DNA of 64,000 nucleotides from assembly GCF_001485435.1 (NCBI RefSeq), contig NZ_BCMS01000001.1, forward strand, positions 52,501 to 116,500, read 5' to 3'. The notes under the pieces were generated by a model. The model saw only the letters and a program-made list of their open reading frames with translations, was not told the DNA's origin and searched no databases. Source of the stretch: Deinococcus grandis. GTDB lineage: Bacteria; Deinococcota; Deinococci; Deinococcales; Deinococcaceae. A program made the position numbers and the translations under genes. The number at the start of each line of letters is the position of its first letter. Position 1 is the stretch's first letter. Below are positions 61,487 to 64,000 of this stretch, piece by piece.

Positions 61487-62371
61487 TTGAGCGGGATCGT
61501 GTGGCTGGCGCTGGACGGCGTGGGGCACCCACAGGACGCGCTGGGCGGGAGTGTCTGGGATCAGCCGCTGGGCACGCTGCGGCCGCTGGTGGACGCGGGC
61601 CGCTGCCTGGACGCGACGCTGGGCGTCCCGGGCCTGCCGCAGTCCGGGACGGGGCAGGCGTGCTGGCTGACCGGATCGGACGCGGTGGCGCTGATGGGGG
61701 AGCATTTCGGGCCGCATCCCGGGCCGACGCTTCAGCGCCTGCTGCGATCAGAGGCGCTGCCGGTGCGGCTGGCGCAGGCCGGTGCGCGCGTGGCGCTGGG
61801 GAACGAGTACGTGCCCGCGTACTTTCAGGCGCTGGAATCGGGGGCGGGTCGCCGCAACCGCATGGGCTGCTTTCCGTTCGCGTTCCGCGCGGCGGGCCTG
61901 CCGCTGAACCCGCCGGGCGTGCCGCTGCTGGGCGCGACGCTGGGCCTGCCGTACGCGCGGCCCTGGGCTGCGGTGGGGGAGGAGGGGGCGGCGCTGGACG
62001 CCCTGGCCCGGCACGGGGGGACGCTGGCCCGCGCGGCGCGGGACGTGGATCTGCTGGCGCTGGACCTGTGGTTCAGTGACCTGCTGGGTCACGCGGGCGC
62101 GCCGGACGTGCCGGGCGACGCCCTGGCCGCCGGGCGGTCGTACCTGCGGCGGGTGGACGCGCTGCTCTCGGGTCTGCTGGGTGCGGGGGCGCGGGTGGTG
62201 GTCAGCAGTGATCACGGGAACCTCGAGGACCTGCGCACGAAGGGCCACACGCCCGCGCGCGTGCCGTTCGCGGGGGCCGGGGTGGACCTGGGGCAGCCGC
62301 GGAACGTGGTGGAGGCCGGGCGGGTCCTGGCCGGGTGGTTCGGGCTGCCTGCCCCTCTGCCGGACGCTTGA
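61487..62371 (+). CDS. Alkaline phosphatase-superfamily metalloenzyme (phosphomutase-like)
   Basis: 294 aa from TTG 61487, using GAGGA (61477-61481) as ribosome binding site. IVWLALDGVGHPQDALGG carries the first metal Asp; LPQSGTGQACWLTG offers a Ser/Thr nucleophile; DLWFSDLLGHAG and VVVSSDHGNLEDLRTKGHT hold the His/Asp metal ligands. Arrangement is like cofactor-independent phosphoglycerate mutases but too short for that enzyme. Substrate unknown. TATCCT (61464-61469) is its -10. A GTG-AGG-ACG-CCT-TGA mini-ORF ends on the TTG start. Confidence 0.75.
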   Translation: MSGIVWLALDGVGHPQDALGGSVWDQPLGTLRPLVDAGRCLDATLGVPGLPQSGTGQACWLTGSDAVALMGEHFGPHPGPTLQRLLRSEALPVRLAQAGARVALGNEYVPAYFQALESGAGRRNRMGCFPFAFRAAGLPLNPPGVPLLGATLGLPYARPWAAVGEEGAALDALARHGGTLARAARDVDLLALDLWFSDLLGHAGAPDVPGDALAAGRSYLRRVDALLSGLLGAGARVVVSSDHGNLEDLRTKGHTPARVPFAGAGVDLGQPRNVVEAGRVLAGWFGLPAPLPDA

Positions 62372-62477
62372 CCGGGTGGGGGGCGGCGCTGCTAGAGTGC
62401 CCCCTGCAACCGTTCAACGTGAGAGGGGGTCGGCAGGGACCACGTGCAGGGCCGAGCTTCCGGGGGACCCGACTGGG

Positions 62478-62646
62478 TTATCCACAGGTTTATCCACAGG
62501 CGCTGTGGACAGCCTGTGGATAAGGGCGACTCCCCACCGTGGAGGAACCGGTCAATTGTTCGTGTGAAACACGTTTTTCAGAGGTTCCGTGGAAGAGTTC
62601 CACGCTCCGCGAAGTTATCCACAGGTTCCCGTTTCACTGTGGATAA
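62478..62646 (+). other. DnaA-box cluster near trpF
   Basis: Five perfect boxes: TTATCCACA at 62478-62486, 62490-62498 and 62615-62623; TGTGGATAA at 62515-62523 and 62638-62646; plus TGTGGACAG at 62504-62512. Most lie in the 262-bp gap 62372-62633, the last inside the 3' end of trpF. It is 44 kb from oriC, with no AT-rich stretch. A half parS-like GTGTGAAACACG sits at about 62561-62572. No ORF is seen in the gap. Confidence 0.75.
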
Positions 62647-63260
62647 CTCTGGGCCGCGCGGCGCGCTTCCTGAACGAAAGCCCGCACGGCAGCCGGGTCC
62701 TTCACGCCGGGCCCTGATTCCAGGCGGCTCACGGCGTCCACCCCAGCCGGGTTCAGGGCTTGCATGGCGGCCGCCACGTTCCCCGCACCCAGACCTCCGG
62801 CCAGCCACGCCCCGTGGGGGAAGAGAGGGCGCAGCGCATTCCAGTCGAGCGGAATGCCGCCGCCGGGTTCGGGCGCGTCCAGCATCAGCGTGACGCCGTT
62901 GTGCCCGTGCCACATGTCTGCTTCCGCCGCCAGATCGGCGGGGCGCACGACACGCAGAACGGGATAATACGCGGCGACCGCGGTCACGTAAAGACCTGAC
63001 AGGCGGCCATGCAGCTGCACGGCACTCACCCGCGCGGCCTCCGCCGTGCGCAGCACCTCGTCCAGCCCCTGGTCCAGGAACACGCCCACCCGCGCCACGC
63101 TCGGCCCGACGCTCAGACCCGCCTCGCGCGCCACCTGCGGCGTCACCAGCCGCCTGCTGACCGGCGCGAAGATGAAGCCCAGCGCGTCCGCACCCGCCCC
63201 GGCACTCAGGACAGCGTCGCGCACGCTGGTCGTGCCGCACACCTTCACCTGCACGGTCAC
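62634..63260 (-). CDS. trpF: Phosphoribosylanthranilate isomerase
   Basis: 208 aa. TIM-barrel motifs: VQVKVCGTTSVRDAVLSAGA with catalytic Cys7-type residue, ADALGFIFAPVSRRLVTP, LMLDAPEPGGG with catalytic Asp, and AWLAGGLGAGNVAAAM. Third step of the tryptophan branch. Stands alone from other trp genes. The ATG overlaps the upstream small gene by ATGA. The 3' end carries a DnaA box. Confidence 0.93.
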   Translation of the reverse strand: MTVQVKVCGTTSVRDAVLSAGAGADALGFIFAPVSRRLVTPQVAREAGLSVGPSVARVGVFLDQGLDEVLRTAEAARVSAVQLHGRLSGLYVTAVAAYYPVLRVVRPADLAAEADMWHGHNGVTLMLDAPEPGGGIPLDWNALRPLFPHGAWLAGGLGAGNVAAAMQALNPAGVDAVSRLESGPGVKDPAAVRAFVQEARRAAQSYPQ

Positions 63261-63502
63261 TGCGGCCCCCGCGCGGCTTCCAGTTCACTCACGCGCGCCT
63301 CCAGCGTCCGCACCTGCCGGGTCAGGGCCAGCAGCAGCAGCGCGTAATGGTCGTAGATCTTCGGGCGTTCCATTCGCAGCTCGCCGCTCATCCAGCCGTC
63401 CAGCAGCCGCTCGGCCTCCGCGAGCACCTCGGCGTCCGGCACGTCCCGGTAGGAACGGCCCCCCATGATCTCCCGCGCGAAATTCAGTTCCCGGTCACTC
63501 AT
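63257..63502 (-). CDS. Small coiled-coil protein before trpF
   Basis: 81 aa from ATG 63502 (MSDRELNFAREIMGGRSYRD), or 84 aa from 63511. C-terminal heptad-like segment LLLALTRQVRTLEARVSELE suggests a coiled coil. No family recognised. Co-translated with trpF by a 4-nt overlap, so it is probably expressed, but nothing points to a role in tryptophan synthesis. Confidence 0.6.
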   Translation of the reverse strand: MSDRELNFAREIMGGRSYRDVPDAEVLAEAERLLDGWMSGELRMERPKIYDHYALLLLALTRQVRTLEARVSELEAARGPQ

Positions 63503-63507
63503 GCGCG

Positions 63508-63987
63508 TCATTCTCCCTGAACGGCACGCTCCCGACCATGATCGTCACCGCCAGTCGCCCCCGAGCAGCGCCGCACCCACGCCGCGCTGCGGTTCGTCAG
63601 GAAGCCCACCACCGGTAGCAGGCCCGACACGGCCGCGAAGATGACCGCCATGCCAGCCGCCATCGGCAGCAGCATCAGGGAGATCAGCGGCGTGCTCGAC
63701 AGGTCCGCCAGCGTGAACAGCGCGCCCGCCACGAATGCCACCAGCCCGCCCGTGATGACCGCCTGTGCGGCCACTCGCCACCTCGCCCTGTCGAGCGGGC
63801 GGTGCCACGCCGCCAGCCCCAGGCTGCACAGCCACGTCGCGCTGCCCACGGAAGCCGCGATGGGCACGAAGGACATGAACTTCATCCACTCGTCGGTCAC
63901 GCGCATGTAGGGACAGCACAGCTGCGTGAGCCACAGCAGGCACAGCGTCCCGATCAGCAGCGCGTCCAGCGCGGTCCCCAGCACCAC
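63508..63987 (-). CDS. Four-helix membrane protein (5' end uncertain)
   Basis: 159 aa if started at GTG 63987; the frame stays open to the window edge, so it could begin beyond 64000. Helices: ALLIGTLCLLWLTQLCC, MSFVPIAASVGSATWLCSLG, VITGGLVAFVAGALFTLADL and LISLMLLPMAAGMAVIFAAV. Polar tail with GATGGDDHGRER. No family recognised. It abuts the coiled-coil gene and trpF on the same strand. Confidence 0.55.
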   Translation of the reverse strand: MVLGTALDALLIGTLCLLWLTQLCCPYMRVTDEWMKFMSFVPIAASVGSATWLCSLGLAAWHRPLDRARWRVAAQAVITGGLVAFVAGALFTLADLSSTPLISLMLLPMAAGMAVIFAAVSGLLPVVGFLTNRSAAWVRRCSGATGGDDHGRERAVQGE

Positions 63988-64000
63988 GCGCGGCGAGAGG

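Noticed and set aside
62561..62572. Third parS site (GTGTGAAACACG)
   Set aside because: Only half of the parS palindrome is present; the second half-site is missing.

Overview
The window is a high-GC, Deinococcus-type chromosomal segment that contains the replication origin. Evidence for the genus: an ssb gene encoding two OB folds in one polypeptide, preceded by a 17-bp palindrome that fits the Deinococcus radiation/desiccation response motif; a PriA that has lost its helicase ATPase motifs; many genes with a TANNNT -10 box about 7 nt before the start codon (leaderless mRNAs); a bacillithiol-type YpdA reductase; and dnaA-oriC-dnaN with parABS nearby. No rRNA, tRNA or CRISPR array was seen.

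Layout. 1-0.9 kb: truncated IS630-type element. 1.06-4.8 kb: prfB with its autoregulatory +1 frameshift, a Ser/Thr kinase, a frameshifted GNAT gene and a DinB-fold gene. 5-7.1 kb: rpsF-ssb-rpsR-rplI. 7.2-12.1 kb: lipoprotein, RNase Y, a 670-bp intergenic tract with three promoter-hairpin repeat units, trmK, yqhA and a MOSC gene. 12.2-17.8 kb: tyrS with a structured leader, pyk, eno, dnaN. 17.88-18.13 kb: oriC (AT-rich stretch, DnaA-trio repeats, twelve DnaA boxes), then dnaA. 19.7-28.2 kb: SDR protein, dprA, a two-component system, fumC, a diguanylate cyclase and secreted proteins. 28.3-30.9 kb: a dTMP/folate operon (thyA, dCMP deaminase, folA) invaded by a GIY-YIG homing-endonuclease gene. 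30.9-38.1 kb: ypdA, a vanW-like gene, parB-parA-rsmG, a LAGLIDADG-like ORF, two parS sites and mnmG. 38.2-44.1 kb: a class V aminotransferase-fold protein and a branched-chain 2-oxoacid dehydrogenase cluster with a TetR-type operator. 44.2-55.7 kb: endonuclease III, def-fmt, TPR protein, COG0523 GTPase, palindromic repeat, ABC exporter, a low-GC islet with an orphan lipoprotein, and priA. 55.8-64 kb: EamA transporter, a Pnkp-like kinase/phosphatase with a damaged P-loop, a TPR-GH26-like protein, two neighbouring nucleotidyltransferases (one dead), a fourth promoter-hairpin unit, an alkaline-phosphatase-fold protein, a DnaA-box cluster, trpF and two small genes.

The most unusual signals are: (i) the repeated promoter-hairpin units, in which a sigma70-like promoter with a conserved spacer runs straight into a hairpin plus T-run and could only make an RNA of about 28 nt; (ii) the mosaic thyA beside a GIY-YIG gene, which looks like a co-conversion scar of homing; (iii) the kinase-phosphatase/nucleotidyltransferase neighbourhood that resembles eroded RNA-repair machinery; and (iv) satellite DnaA-box clusters about 4 and 44 kb from oriC. 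Start codons, domain borders and promoters were assigned by eye, without database searches.
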